Source of the DNA: Sinomonas cellulolyticus | GTDB lineage: Bacteria > Actinomycetota > Actinomycetes > Actinomycetales > Micrococcaceae | Direction: 5' to 3' | Length of the DNA stretch: 64,000 bases | Assembly (NCBI RefSeq): GCF_014656475.1 | Contig: NZ_BNCM01000008.1 | Location: 62,001 to 126,000 of the forward strand | Shown here: one piece after another, positions 32,763 through 39,632 of the stretch | Position numbering within the stretch: position 1 is the stretch's first letter | Layout: the number at the start of each line of letters is the position of its first letter | Made by a program: the position numbers and the translations under genes | Notes under the pieces: model-generated | Told to the model about the DNA's origin: nothing | What the model saw: only the letters and a program-made list of their open reading frames with translations | The model's database searches: none

Positions 32763-32986
32763 GAGGCATCACCGATCGTGGACGGCGCGCAGGGCACCGT
32801 TGGACACAGAACACATTCAGGTGGTGTAGCTGTGTGTCGACGATCGGCGGTGAGACGTCCGCCGATACTCCGACGACGACCGCGGCTGACCGAGGCCAGC
32901 ACACGGTCCGCGAAGACCTCCCGCCTTTGCGTCCTTCCTGGGAAGGGCCGCCCCCTTGGCGGGTTCAGAGCCAGAAAACGGCTCCG
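32763..32986 (-). promoter_or_regulatory. Long 5' leader of the giant gene with possible structured RNA
   Basis: The predicted transcript start near 32986 leaves an untranslated leader of about 220 nt. On the minus strand it begins with a hairpin (AGAGCC/GGCTC arms, 32968-32984). A CCCGCC...GGCGGG pairing (32958-32963 with 32920-32925) follows, enclosing GGACGCAAAG (32925-32934). That 10-mer is the conserved core of the GEMM-I cyclic-di-GMP riboswitch, and here too it lies just 5' of the closing strand. The other GEMM hallmarks (GCAAACC, GNRA loop and receptor) are not convincing. CCCGCC can alternatively pair with the nearby GGGCGG, giving two exclusive folds. It is either an unassigned regulatory leader or chance pairing in GC-rich DNA. 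Confidence 0.35.
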
Positions 32987-32992
32987 GCGCTG

Positions 32993-33022
32993 AAACTAGA
33001 CCTCCCAGATGCCAAGAGTCAA
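32993..33022 (-). promoter_or_regulatory. Sigma70-type promoter of the giant gene
   Basis: Reading the minus strand, TTGACT (33017-33022) is followed after 18 bp by TAGTTT (32993-32998). An alternative -10 is TCTAGT with a 16-bp spacer. This is the best housekeeping-type promoter in the interval and lies about 230 bp upstream of the start codon, which implies a long leader. Confidence 0.55.
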
Positions 33023-33254
33023 CCCCTGGGCAAGCGGTTCTTCGGAACCGTGCAGCATAGTCGTGCTCTACGGGGTTGTGTCGACGCCCAGACGGGCATC
33101 CACTGGTCCGGGCCCGCTGTGCGCTTCCCCAGGAGGTTGTCAGAACGCGATCCTTGCCTCTGGAACGAGTGACCACCTGATCTCCGGCCTCCCCAGACGG
33201 GGCGGCAGCCACGCCCGCGCTACGCGCGCTCGACCGGCGTGCCCCAGGGGCCCG
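33023..33254. other. Intergenic, no gene seen
   Basis: Apart from the promoter at its lower edge, nothing coding is supported between the giant gene's promoter and the end of the HAD phosphatase gene. Open frames here lack start signals and typical codon bias. No clear terminator stem was found. Confidence 0.5.
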
Positions 33255-34124
33255 TCAACTGGCTCGGCGGTGCTCCGGCTCCGCGCCGCTGCGCTCCACG
33301 GCGGCGGCCAGCTTGCGCTCCAGGACCTGCGCGACGCCGTCGTCCTCGATCCCGGGCGCGTGGAGCTCCGTTGCCGCGAGAGCCTGCGGGTGGCCTGAGG
33401 ACATCGCGTAGCCCTCCCCCGCCCACGCGAGCATTTCGACATCGTTCGGCATGTCGCCGAACGCCACCACCTCGCCGGGTTCGACCCCGAGGGCATGCGC
33501 GTACTCGGCCAGGGTGACGGCCTTGTTGACGCCGAGCGGTGCCATCTCGAGCATCGTCATGTCCACGGCGGAGTGGGTGATCGAGACGAGATGGGACACC
33601 TGCGGCGCAACCGCACGGATGTACTCCTCGGCCGTGATGCCCTCGATCTTGGCCATGAACTTCACGACCTCGTCGCCCACCACGAGGTCGTCCAGGTCGC
33701 CGTGCCGCACCTCCGCGAGCAGCCGGCGGTGGCGGGGCTCCGCGAACGCGTCCTCCATGACGAACTCCGCCGGCGTCTCAGCGGCGAACGACGTCTCCGG
33801 GAAGAGCCCCCGGATGATCTCGCGGACCTCGAGCATCGTCTGCTTCGCGATGCCCTCGGAGGAGACCACAGACATCGACTCGAGGCTGTACACGAGCGCC
33901 CCGTTCGAGCAGATCACCGTTCCCGTGTGCCCGAGCTGCTCGGACAGCGGCGTGAGCCACCGCGCGGGGCGCCCCGTCACGAAGACGAGCTCGACGCCGG
34001 CCGCCTCGCACGCGTGCAGCGCCCGCACCGTGCGCTCGGAGATGCTGCCGTCGCGGCGCAGGATCGTGCCGTCGATGTCGCTCGCGACCAGGCGCATGTC
34101 CCGGCCCATGCCCAAGCGTGCCAT
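33255..34124 (-). CDS. HAD-family (Cof-type) phosphatase
   Basis: The protein has 289 residues. It carries the HAD motif I DIDGT (Asp16 and Asp18, nucleophile and acid/base), motif II Thr50 in FVTGRP, and the late FGDMPNDVEML metal-binding motif. The length and inserted cap (about residues 85-200) fit the Cof-like IIB subfamily, which dephosphorylates sugar phosphates, nucleotides or cofactors such as FMN. The exact substrate cannot be read from sequence. Its ATG directly abuts the TGA of the preceding PEBP gene, so translation is coupled. A second ATG nine codons later (34097) could be the true start, since it begins MRLVASDIDGT. It is the last gene of the three-gene operon with the sugar kinase. 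Confidence 0.88.
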   Translation of the reverse strand: MARLGMGRDMRLVASDIDGTILRRDGSISERTVRALHACEAAGVELVFVTGRPARWLTPLSEQLGHTGTVICSNGALVYSLESMSVVSSEGIAKQTMLEVREIIRGLFPETSFAAETPAEFVMEDAFAEPRHRRLLAEVRHGDLDDLVVGDEVVKFMAKIEGITAEEYIRAVAPQVSHLVSITHSAVDMTMLEMAPLGVNKAVTLAEYAHALGVEPGEVVAFGDMPNDVEMLAWAGEGYAMSSGHPQALAATELHAPGIEDDGVAQVLERKLAAAVERSGAEPEHRRAS

Positions 34125-34658
34125 TCAGCGCACCTCGAAATGCGCGGTAAGGCTCGCGGAGGCCAGCTCGTGCTCGAGGATGTCCTTCAGCACGCGGGAG
34201 CCCTTGCTGCGCGGGGTGCCGGGCAGCAGCTCCACGGAGAGGGCGTGCACGGTGACAACGTACCGGTGCGGCCCGGACCCCCGCGGCGGCGCGGCGCCGA
34301 CGAACCCGGTGAAGCCCGCATCGTTCAGCAGCTCGAGCGACCCGTTCGGCAGGCCCGCGTCCGTGTCGGCGGGCCCCATGCCGTCCGGCGCACCGCCGGC
34401 ACCCTCGGGCAGCTCGTCCACGGCGGCGGGAATGTTCACCACGGCCCAATGGCAGAAGCCGCCCGCGCGGGGCGCATCCGGATCCATGACGGTGACGGCG
34501 AAGCTGCGGGTGCCCTCGGGCGCCCTGCTCCACGCGAGGTGCGGCGAGAGGTCCTTCCCGTCGAGGCCGAAGTACCCGCTGGTCTGGGGCTGCGGCAGTT
34601 CGCCGCCGTCCACGAGGTCCTGGCTCGTCAGGACGAACACGCCTGCGTTCTCGGTCAT
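34125..34658 (-). CDS. YbhB/YbcL-type PEBP (Raf-kinase-inhibitor-like) protein
   Basis: The protein has 177 residues, the usual size for bacterial phosphatidylethanolamine-binding-protein homologues. It has the family's ligand-site signature: SPHLAW near residue 38, VTVMDPDAPRAGGFCHWAVVNIP near 56-78, and GSGPHRYVVTVHAL in the C-terminal half. It lacks a signal peptide and should be cytosolic. The function of bacterial PEBPs is poorly defined; ligand or phosphate-head binding is expected. The start overlaps the stop of the sugar kinase gene in an ATGA junction, and the end abuts the HAD gene. Confidence 0.9.
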   Translation of the reverse strand: MTENAGVFVLTSQDLVDGGELPQPQTSGYFGLDGKDLSPHLAWSRAPEGTRSFAVTVMDPDAPRAGGFCHWAVVNIPAAVDELPEGAGGAPDGMGPADTDAGLPNGSLELLNDAGFTGFVGAAPPRGSGPHRYVVTVHALSVELLPGTPRSKGSRVLKDILEHELASASLTAHFEVR

Positions 34659-35617
34659 GGCGTACCTCCGTTGTCTGCGCCGTGCCCTGCCGCGGCGCGG
34701 AGCTCGGCGCGCGACGGCGGGTTGGCGCCCGGGCGTGAGACGGTCACCGCCGCGGCGCGCGCGGCGAAGTCGAGGATGCGGCCGAGCTCGCGCACGTCGA
34801 GGCGGCGCAGCTCGGAGCGCCGCTGGGCGCCGTCGAGCTCCCGGTCCACGACGGCCGAGAGCAGTCCGGCCATGAAGGAGTCCCCGGCGCCGACCGTATC
34901 CGCCACCCTGACCGCCGGAGCGGGGACGGCCGTCTCGCCCGCATGCGCCACCGCCCAGGGCCCCTCCGCTCCGCGGGTCACGACCACGAAGGCGGGACCC
35001 TCCGGAGCGCCCAACGCGAGCCAGCGGCGCGCGGAGTCGAGGGGGTCCGTTCCGGGGTAGAGCCAGGCCAGGTCCTCGTCGGAGGCCTTGACCACGTCTG
35101 CGAGCGCCACGAGCCGCTCGACCCGGGCGCGGACCACCTCGGGGTCGGTCGTGATCGTGGGACGGCAGTTGGGGTCGAAGCCGATCGTGGCGCGGGGGCG
35201 CGCGCGTTCCACGAGGTGCAGGACCTGGTCCGCACCGGGCTCGAGGACGGCCGCGATGGAGCCGGTGTGGACGAGTGTGGTGGCGCTCAGGAGGGTGTCG
35301 AGGCGGTCCCGCAGGTCGGGCAGGTGCCAGTCCAGCTCGAAGGTGTACGTCGCGGCGCCGCGGTGGTCGAGTTCGGCGGCCGCCACCGAGGTCGGGCTGG
35401 CGTCGGGCGGGAGCGGGACGAGCACGTTCGCCACGCGGAGGTGGTCTGCGAGCAGGCGGCCGTTGGCGTCGTCGCCCCGGCGGCCGATGAACTGCACCGG
35501 GTGGTCGAGCCGGGCCAGGCCCACGGCGACGTTGAGCGGGCTCCCGCCGGGGTGTGCCTCGGTGCCCGCAGGGCGGCGCACGACGTCGATGAGCCCCTCG
35601 CCGATGACTGTCAGCAT
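34655..35617 (-). CDS. PfkB-family carbohydrate kinase (fructokinase-like)
   Basis: The protein has 320 residues starting at MLTVIGEGLID; AAGGTGAG lies upstream as a plausible ribosome site. It shows the ribokinase/PfkB signatures: GGSPLNVAVGLARL near residue 26, and DTVGAGDSFMAGL with the catalytic base Asp246 and anion hole. It should transfer phosphate from ATP to a sugar; fructose is the most likely substrate by resemblance, but this is not certain. A longer frame extends upstream, but the conserved N-terminal strand begins at the chosen Met. It is the first gene of an operon with the PEBP and HAD genes, coupled by an ATGA overlap, and is divergent from the RelA/SpoT-domain gene 52 bp away. 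Confidence 0.88.
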   Translation of the reverse strand: MLTVIGEGLIDVVRRPAGTEAHPGGSPLNVAVGLARLDHPVQFIGRRGDDANGRLLADHLRVANVLVPLPPDASPTSVAAAELDHRGAATYTFELDWHLPDLRDRLDTLLSATTLVHTGSIAAVLEPGADQVLHLVERARPRATIGFDPNCRPTITTDPEVVRARVERLVALADVVKASDEDLAWLYPGTDPLDSARRWLALGAPEGPAFVVVTRGAEGPWAVAHAGETAVPAPAVRVADTVGAGDSFMAGLLSAVVDRELDGAQRRSELRRLDVRELGRILDFAARAAAVTVSRPGANPPSRAELRAAAGHGADNGGTP

Positions 35618-35656
35618 GCCACTCACCTTAACAGCCGCGCACGGGAGCCGACACGC

Positions 35657-35672
35657 TACCGTTTTGGGCATG
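35657..35672 (+). promoter_or_regulatory. -10 element for leaderless transcription of the RelA/SpoT-domain gene
   Basis: TACCGT at 35657-35662 matches TANNNT and lies 7 bp before the ATG at 35670. No Shine-Dalgarno lies between them. This spacing puts the transcript start at or next to the start codon, as in actinobacterial leaderless mRNAs. Confidence 0.5.
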
Positions 35673-36770
35673 GCCTCCAACTACGACCGCCTCGACGCCG
35701 GCCAACGCGTCCTCGTGGACGCGTCCGTTGCAACGTACGAGCGGGTGCGGCCCGAGCTGAAGAACGTCACCCGGAACATGCTCCAGACGCTCATCGCGAT
35801 GTTCAAGGACTCCGAGGTGGAGCCGCTGTTCATCACCGGGCGCACCAAGACGGTCGAATCCTTCCGCGAGAAGATCTCCCGCCTCGACCCGCCGTCAGTG
35901 CCCGGCGGGGAGCCGGCCCTGAAGTTCCCGGACCCCTTCCGCACCCTCAACGACATGGTGGGCGTGCGCGTCATCACCAAGCTGCCCGCGGAGAACACCA
36001 TGGCGGCGAACATCATCAAGCGGCAGCGGCAGGTCTTCGACTGCCGGGGAGACCGCGAGAAGGCGATCGGCTCCATCGAGTCGGGGACCTATGGCTACTC
36101 GAGCCGCCACCTCATCCTGCGCACCATCCACAACGACGCGGTCCGCGCCTACCAGTCGGCGTTCAACCCGGAACTGCCGGCCAACGGGTCCTACTTCTTC
36201 GAGTGCCAGATCCGCACCGTGTTCGCCCACGCGTGGAGCGAGATCGAGCACGACATCCGCTTCAAGGGCCAGGACCCCCGCGCCTGGAGTCCCCAGTTCG
36301 ACCGGCAGTTCACGGCCACGGCGGCCATGCTCGAGGTGGTGGAGAAGGAGTTCGCGGACCTCCACGACCGCTACGAGACCGTGGTCAGCTACTGGGACGC
36401 CGAGGGCGAGGGCGCGGCTCCCCTCACGCCCGACCGCATCCGCGACGTGTGGCAGACCCTCCTGCCCCACGTCGACCGCAAGGTCGACGACGACTGGGGG
36501 TGGGCCTCGGAGCTCGTCGCCGCGCACGGCCTCACCCAGACCCGCCAGCTGGTCGAACTGCTCGACGCCGAGCGCATCACCGAGGTCCGCAAGGCCCTCG
36601 ACCACCGGTACTCCCCCGGGCCGGACCGGCTCCTCGACGACCTGCTGCTGTGGGTGTACGGCCGGGAGCACATCGAACTCACGGCGGAGCCCGCCGAGGC
36701 CGAGCCCCACCCCCGCCGCGACTCCCTCCAGCGCCGTCTCAAGCAGATCGAGCGGTACCGGCTGACCTGA
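35670..36770 (+). CDS. RelA/SpoT-domain (p)ppGpp synthetase-like protein
   Basis: The protein has 366 residues. The synthetase-type core spans residues about 55-200. It contains DPFRTLNDMVGVRVIT (equivalent to the KDxxGIRxI strand), SGTYGYSSRHLIL (the G-loop, NGYRSLH in Rel) and ECQIRTVFAHAWSEIEHDI (the EIQIRT...WAExEH motif). No HD hydrolase, TGS or ACT domains are present, so it is a short stand-alone synthetase rather than full-length Rel. A helical C-terminal half (about 230-366) is of unknown role. Expected activity is pyrophosphate transfer from ATP to GTP/GDP or a related nucleotide. The ATG is favoured over the longer upstream frame because the conserved region starts here and a -10 element sits 7 bp upstream. 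Confidence 0.85.
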   Translation: MASNYDRLDAGQRVLVDASVATYERVRPELKNVTRNMLQTLIAMFKDSEVEPLFITGRTKTVESFREKISRLDPPSVPGGEPALKFPDPFRTLNDMVGVRVITKLPAENTMAANIIKRQRQVFDCRGDREKAIGSIESGTYGYSSRHLILRTIHNDAVRAYQSAFNPELPANGSYFFECQIRTVFAHAWSEIEHDIRFKGQDPRAWSPQFDRQFTATAAMLEVVEKEFADLHDRYETVVSYWDAEGEGAAPLTPDRIRDVWQTLLPHVDRKVDDDWGWASELVAAHGLTQTRQLVELLDAERITEVRKALDHRYSPGPDRLLDDLLLWVYGREHIELTAEPAEAEPHPRRDSLQRRLKQIERYRLT

Positions 36771-36794
36771 CGGCGCGCGCGCCGTCAGGTCAGC
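36761..36794. terminator. Perfect 34-bp palindrome between convergent genes
   Basis: The arms GCTGACCTGACGGC (36761-36774) and GCCGTCAGGTCAGC (36781-36794) pair perfectly around GCGCGC. The stop codon of the RelA/SpoT-domain gene (36768-36770) is inside the left arm, and the S53 peptidase gene ends at 36798 on the other strand. It should act as a bidirectional terminator; no T-run follows. Confidence 0.75.
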
Positions 36795-36797
36795 GCC

Positions 36798-38417
36798 TCA
36801 GCCGCCGAGGGCCTTCAGCAGGGCGGTGCCGTTGGGCGAGCCGAGCCCCGTGCACGCGTCCCAGCCGGGCCCGGCGTGGAAGGTTCCGTTGTTCCCCGAG
36901 GTGACGTCGCGGAAGGCCCCCGGCTGCGCATACAGCGCCGGCTGCATCAGCCCGAACCGCTTCCCCGTGGCCTGCGCGAGCCGGGCGATGAGCGCCGCCC
37001 ACAGGGGGGCCACGGCGCTCGTCCCGCCGATCACCATGTCCGCGCCGTCCACCCTGACCCGGTAGCCGGTCTGCGGATCGGCAACGCCGGCAACGTCCGG
37101 CACGCCCCGACCGTGCGAAGCGGGTGCAGGCGTCGGCGGCTTGGGCTTGGGCTTGGGCTTGCGGTGCGCCTCCGCGGAGGCGTGCCCGGCCGGGGCCGGG
37201 GCGACGGCGGTCTGCCACGACGGCGCCGGGAAGACGTCACTGTAGCCGCCTCCCGTGGCGGACGTGGTGGGCGAGTCGTTCCACACGGTCTCGGACGTGA
37301 TGGCACCGGTGGACGGGTCTGCCTGGAGCCGGGTCCCCCCGCAGCCCAGCGCATGGGGGCTCGAGGCTGGGAAGTCGGCATGGTCGCGGCCGTCCGTGGC
37401 GCCGTCGGTGCTCCCCCGATCACCCGCCGCGGCGGTCACCGTGACACCGAGGGCCGCGGCGTCGGCGAGCGCCTGGTCCATGGCGTTGCGCGCCTGCGCG
37501 GTCCAGTCGTCCTCGCTCTGCCCCCAGCTGATGCTGATCGCGCAGGGCGCGGGAGTTGCGTGGGCGGCGGTCGAGAGGGCGTCGAGGAACCCGGCGTCGG
37601 TGTTCGGGGCGAAGTACACGAGGATGTCGGCCTTGGGCGCCAATGCGCCGACCACCTCGACGTCCAGCAGCACCTCGCCATCCGCGCCCTGGGGATCCTT
37701 GCGAGGCTCGTTCACGGCGCCGTCCACGCCCACGGCTGTGACCGAGGGGGTCGCGAGGCCGAGGCCGGAGAAGTACGCATCGAGGTCGGCCTGCCCGAAG
37801 CCGCCGCCGAGCTCGAGGATCGCCACCGTCTGGCCGGAGCCGTCCGTGCCCGCCGGGAAGGCGTAGATCCTGCCGAGGTCCGGCGGGCTGTAGCTGGTTC
37901 CCGCAGCGGCGAGGGGGATGGCGCGGAACTGGGGCCGCGCCTGGGGCCTGTCGTCGAGCCCGAGGACGGCGGTGACCACGCCGTCGAGCGCTGCAGGGAT
38001 CATCAGCCCGCCCGTGCGGTGCCGGTGGGCGACCGCCTCGCCGCCGGGGCCGATGCTCGTGGCCGAGTCGAGGCTTGTGCCGAAGATCCCGCTCAGCACC
38101 TCCACCGTGCCGCCGAGCCGGATCCGCCGAGACGCGGCGTCTGCCTCGAGCACTTCGGCGCCGAGCCGGGTGAAGGTCTCTGTGGCGAGCTGCAGGTCGG
38201 CGTCCGAGGCCCCGTGGCCGGAGGCGAGCGCCTCGCGGCTCAGGGGTGCGGAGGGCTGTTCGGGCAGGGGGGCCCTGCGCCGAAGCACCACGGTGACCTC
38301 GATTCGTTCCGAGGGATCGGCGGGCCTGGCCGCGCGCAGGCCCGGGGCGGGAGGACGCTCGGATCCGGGGAGGGGGACCCTGGGCTCGTCGCTGTGGGGG
38401 GTGGGGGCGTCCGTCAT
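36798..38417 (-). CDS. S53-family (sedolisin/kumamolisin-type) serine-carboxyl peptidase
   Basis: The protein has 539 residues from MTDAPTPH, with GGAG upstream of this ATG. An N-terminal pro-kumamolisin activation domain (about 38-160) precedes the catalytic domain. Catalytic Glu248 and Asp252 lie in DGEVLLDVEV, oxyanion Asp333 in AAGDRGS, and the nucleophile Ser467 in GGTSAVAPLWAAL. The C-terminal DVTSGNNGTFHAGPGWD is the calcium site. All key residues are present, so an active acid endopeptidase is expected. A Lys/Pro-rich insert (about 419-430) is unusual. No classical signal peptide is seen, as in kumamolisin; it is probably exported and self-activated at low pH. Confidence 0.93.
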   Translation of the reverse strand: MTDAPTPHSDEPRVPLPGSERPPAPGLRAARPADPSERIEVTVVLRRRAPLPEQPSAPLSREALASGHGASDADLQLATETFTRLGAEVLEADAASRRIRLGGTVEVLSGIFGTSLDSATSIGPGGEAVAHRHRTGGLMIPAALDGVVTAVLGLDDRPQARPQFRAIPLAAAGTSYSPPDLGRIYAFPAGTDGSGQTVAILELGGGFGQADLDAYFSGLGLATPSVTAVGVDGAVNEPRKDPQGADGEVLLDVEVVGALAPKADILVYFAPNTDAGFLDALSTAAHATPAPCAISISWGQSEDDWTAQARNAMDQALADAAALGVTVTAAAGDRGSTDGATDGRDHADFPASSPHALGCGGTRLQADPSTGAITSETVWNDSPTTSATGGGYSDVFPAPSWQTAVAPAPAGHASAEAHRKPKPKPKPPTPAPASHGRGVPDVAGVADPQTGYRVRVDGADMVIGGTSAVAPLWAALIARLAQATGKRFGLMQPALYAQPGAFRDVTSGNNGTFHAGPGWDACTGLGSPNGTALLKALGG

Positions 38418-38538
38418 GGCGTGCTCCGTTCGTCGGCCCGGCGCTGGCCGGGGTTGCTGCGGGAGGGTGCGGCGTGCGTACCGCCCGACCTTACGCCCGG
38501 ACGCCGTCCGAGGACCATGCACCACGCGGGCCGCGCGG

Positions 38539-38566
38539 ACGACGGCGGCCGCGCGGCCGGCGTCGT
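38539..38566. repeat. Imperfect copy of the ACGACGGCGGG palindrome family
   Basis: ACGACG and GGCC pair with GGCC and CGTCGT around a GCGC loop, with an internal mismatch. It lies between the LysR gene's end and the S53 gene's start and may terminate lysR transcription. A second small stem (GGGAGG/CCTCCC, 38589-38603) is adjacent. Confidence 0.45.
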
Positions 38567-38618
38567 GCGCTGCGGTGGTGCGCTCGGAGGGAGGATGCCT
38601 CCCACCCAGTCGCCGCGG

Positions 38619-39530
38619 CTATGCAGCAAGGACCGCGCGCGCCGTCTCCTCGAGCACGTCGCGGACTGCGCGCATCATCGGGTTCGCAGCACCCGAGCCG
38701 CGCACCGACGTGAAGACGGTGCGGCGCGGCGCGCCGTCGAGCGTCACGAGGCGCGCTGACGGCGTCCTGCCGACCCACACGAGGTCGGGCAGGAGGGCCA
38801 CGGCGTTGCCGGACTCGACGAGGCGCACGTGCGCCTGGAGGTCCGCCGTCTCGTACCGGACGTCCGGCTCGAAGCCCGCGGCCCGGCACGCCTGCTCGGC
38901 CCAGTGACGGGACGCGGCCGGATGCGGCTCCATGACCCACGGCAGGCGAGCCGCATCGGCGAGCCGCCGCACGGCGTCGAACTCGGGGTCCGCGCCCGTG
39001 GGCGGGAGGGCGAGCCGGATCGCATCCTCGGTGAGCCGCTCGCGGTCGAGGCCCGGGTAGTGCGGCGCGGCGTGGTGCGGGTAGTGCTCCGCCACGACGA
39101 TGTCGAAGCTGCGGGCCCACGTCTCGCGCAGGGCCGTCTCCGGCTCGTGCTGGACCATCTCGACGCGCAGCTGCGGATGCCGCTCGCGCAGGGTGCGCAG
39201 CGCGGTGGGCAGGAGTGCGAGCGCTGCGGTCTGGAAGACGGCGACGCGCACGGTGCCGCTCAGCTCGCCCTGGCTCACGGCGAGCGCCGCCTCGGCCCGT
39301 TCGAGGTCCGCGAGGAGCGTCTCGGTGTGGGCCACGAGGACCTGCGCCTGCGGGGTGAGCAGGACGCCGCGGCCGGACTTGCGCGTCAGCTCGACCCCGG
39401 TCTCCTTCTCGAGGAGCGCGAGCTGCTGCGACACCGATGACGGGCTGTACGCGAGGGCCTCGGCCACCTCGGCGAGGGTGCCGCGGATGCTCAGCTCGCG
39501 CAGGAGCCTGAGGCGGCGGATCTCGAGCAT
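38619..39530 (-). CDS. LysR-family transcriptional regulator, probable regulator of putA
   Basis: The protein has 303 residues from MLEIRRLRLL, with GGGAGG five bases upstream. The N-terminal winged helix-turn-helix (about 1-60) contains GTLAEVAEALAYSPSSVSQQLALLEKE split over the usual positions. The C-terminal effector-binding domain spans about 88-295 (GTVRVAVFQTAALALLPTAL onward). It is transcribed divergently from putA, with 99 bp between the start codons and a perfect inverted repeat in the gap. This is the classic LysR arrangement in which the regulator controls its neighbour in response to a pathway compound, here presumably proline or a related metabolite. The role is inferred from position. 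Confidence 0.9.
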   Translation of the reverse strand: MLEIRRLRLLRELSIRGTLAEVAEALAYSPSSVSQQLALLEKETGVELTRKSGRGVLLTPQAQVLVAHTETLLADLERAEAALAVSQGELSGTVRVAVFQTAALALLPTALRTLRERHPQLRVEMVQHEPETALRETWARSFDIVVAEHYPHHAAPHYPGLDRERLTEDAIRLALPPTGADPEFDAVRRLADAARLPWVMEPHPAASRHWAEQACRAAGFEPDVRYETADLQAHVRLVESGNAVALLPDLVWVGRTPSARLVTLDGAPRRTVFTSVRGSGAANPMMRAVRDVLEETARAVLAA

Positions 39531-39567
39531 GGGAGCCTCCCGGTCCACTGAGAATGGTCAGCATCTC

Positions 39568-39593
39568 CGATGATTATCGGTCACAAATCATCG
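39568..39593. promoter_or_regulatory. Perfect inverted repeat, candidate LysR operator
   Basis: CGATGATT (39568-39575) and AATCATCG (39586-39593) form a perfect 8-bp inverted repeat with a 10-bp spacer. Relative to a putA transcript starting at its ATG, the repeat covers about -62 to -37, the usual recognition-site position for LysR activators. It is AT-richer than its surroundings, which supports a functional site. Confidence 0.7.
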
Positions 39594-39617
39594 CTTCTCC
39601 TTCCGTGTTGTACGCCA

Positions 39618-39632
39618 CATACTGGCTGCATG
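39618..39632 (+). promoter_or_regulatory. Putative -10 of putA (leaderless)
   Basis: CATACT (39618-39623) lies 6 bp before the putA ATG, and no Shine-Dalgarno is present. A leaderless transcript starting at the ATG is likely, with the LysR inverted repeat just upstream of the -35 zone. Confidence 0.45.

Noticed and set aside
32763..32986. Firm call of a cyclic-di-GMP riboswitch
   Set aside because: Only the GGACGCAAAG core and a closing stem match; the GCAAACC segment and tetraloop/receptor of GEMM-I are not evident, so it is left as a candidate leader.
32834..33398. Plus-strand open frames between the giant gene and the HAD gene
   Set aside because: They have no ribosome site, no typical codon bias and no similarity pattern. 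They cross the promoter and leader of the giant gene and the end of the HAD gene.
35088..35669. Longer RelA/SpoT-domain start upstream of 35670
   Set aside because: The extension overlaps the divergent kinase gene antisense, has shadow-like composition, and the conserved protein plus a -10 element place the start at 35670.
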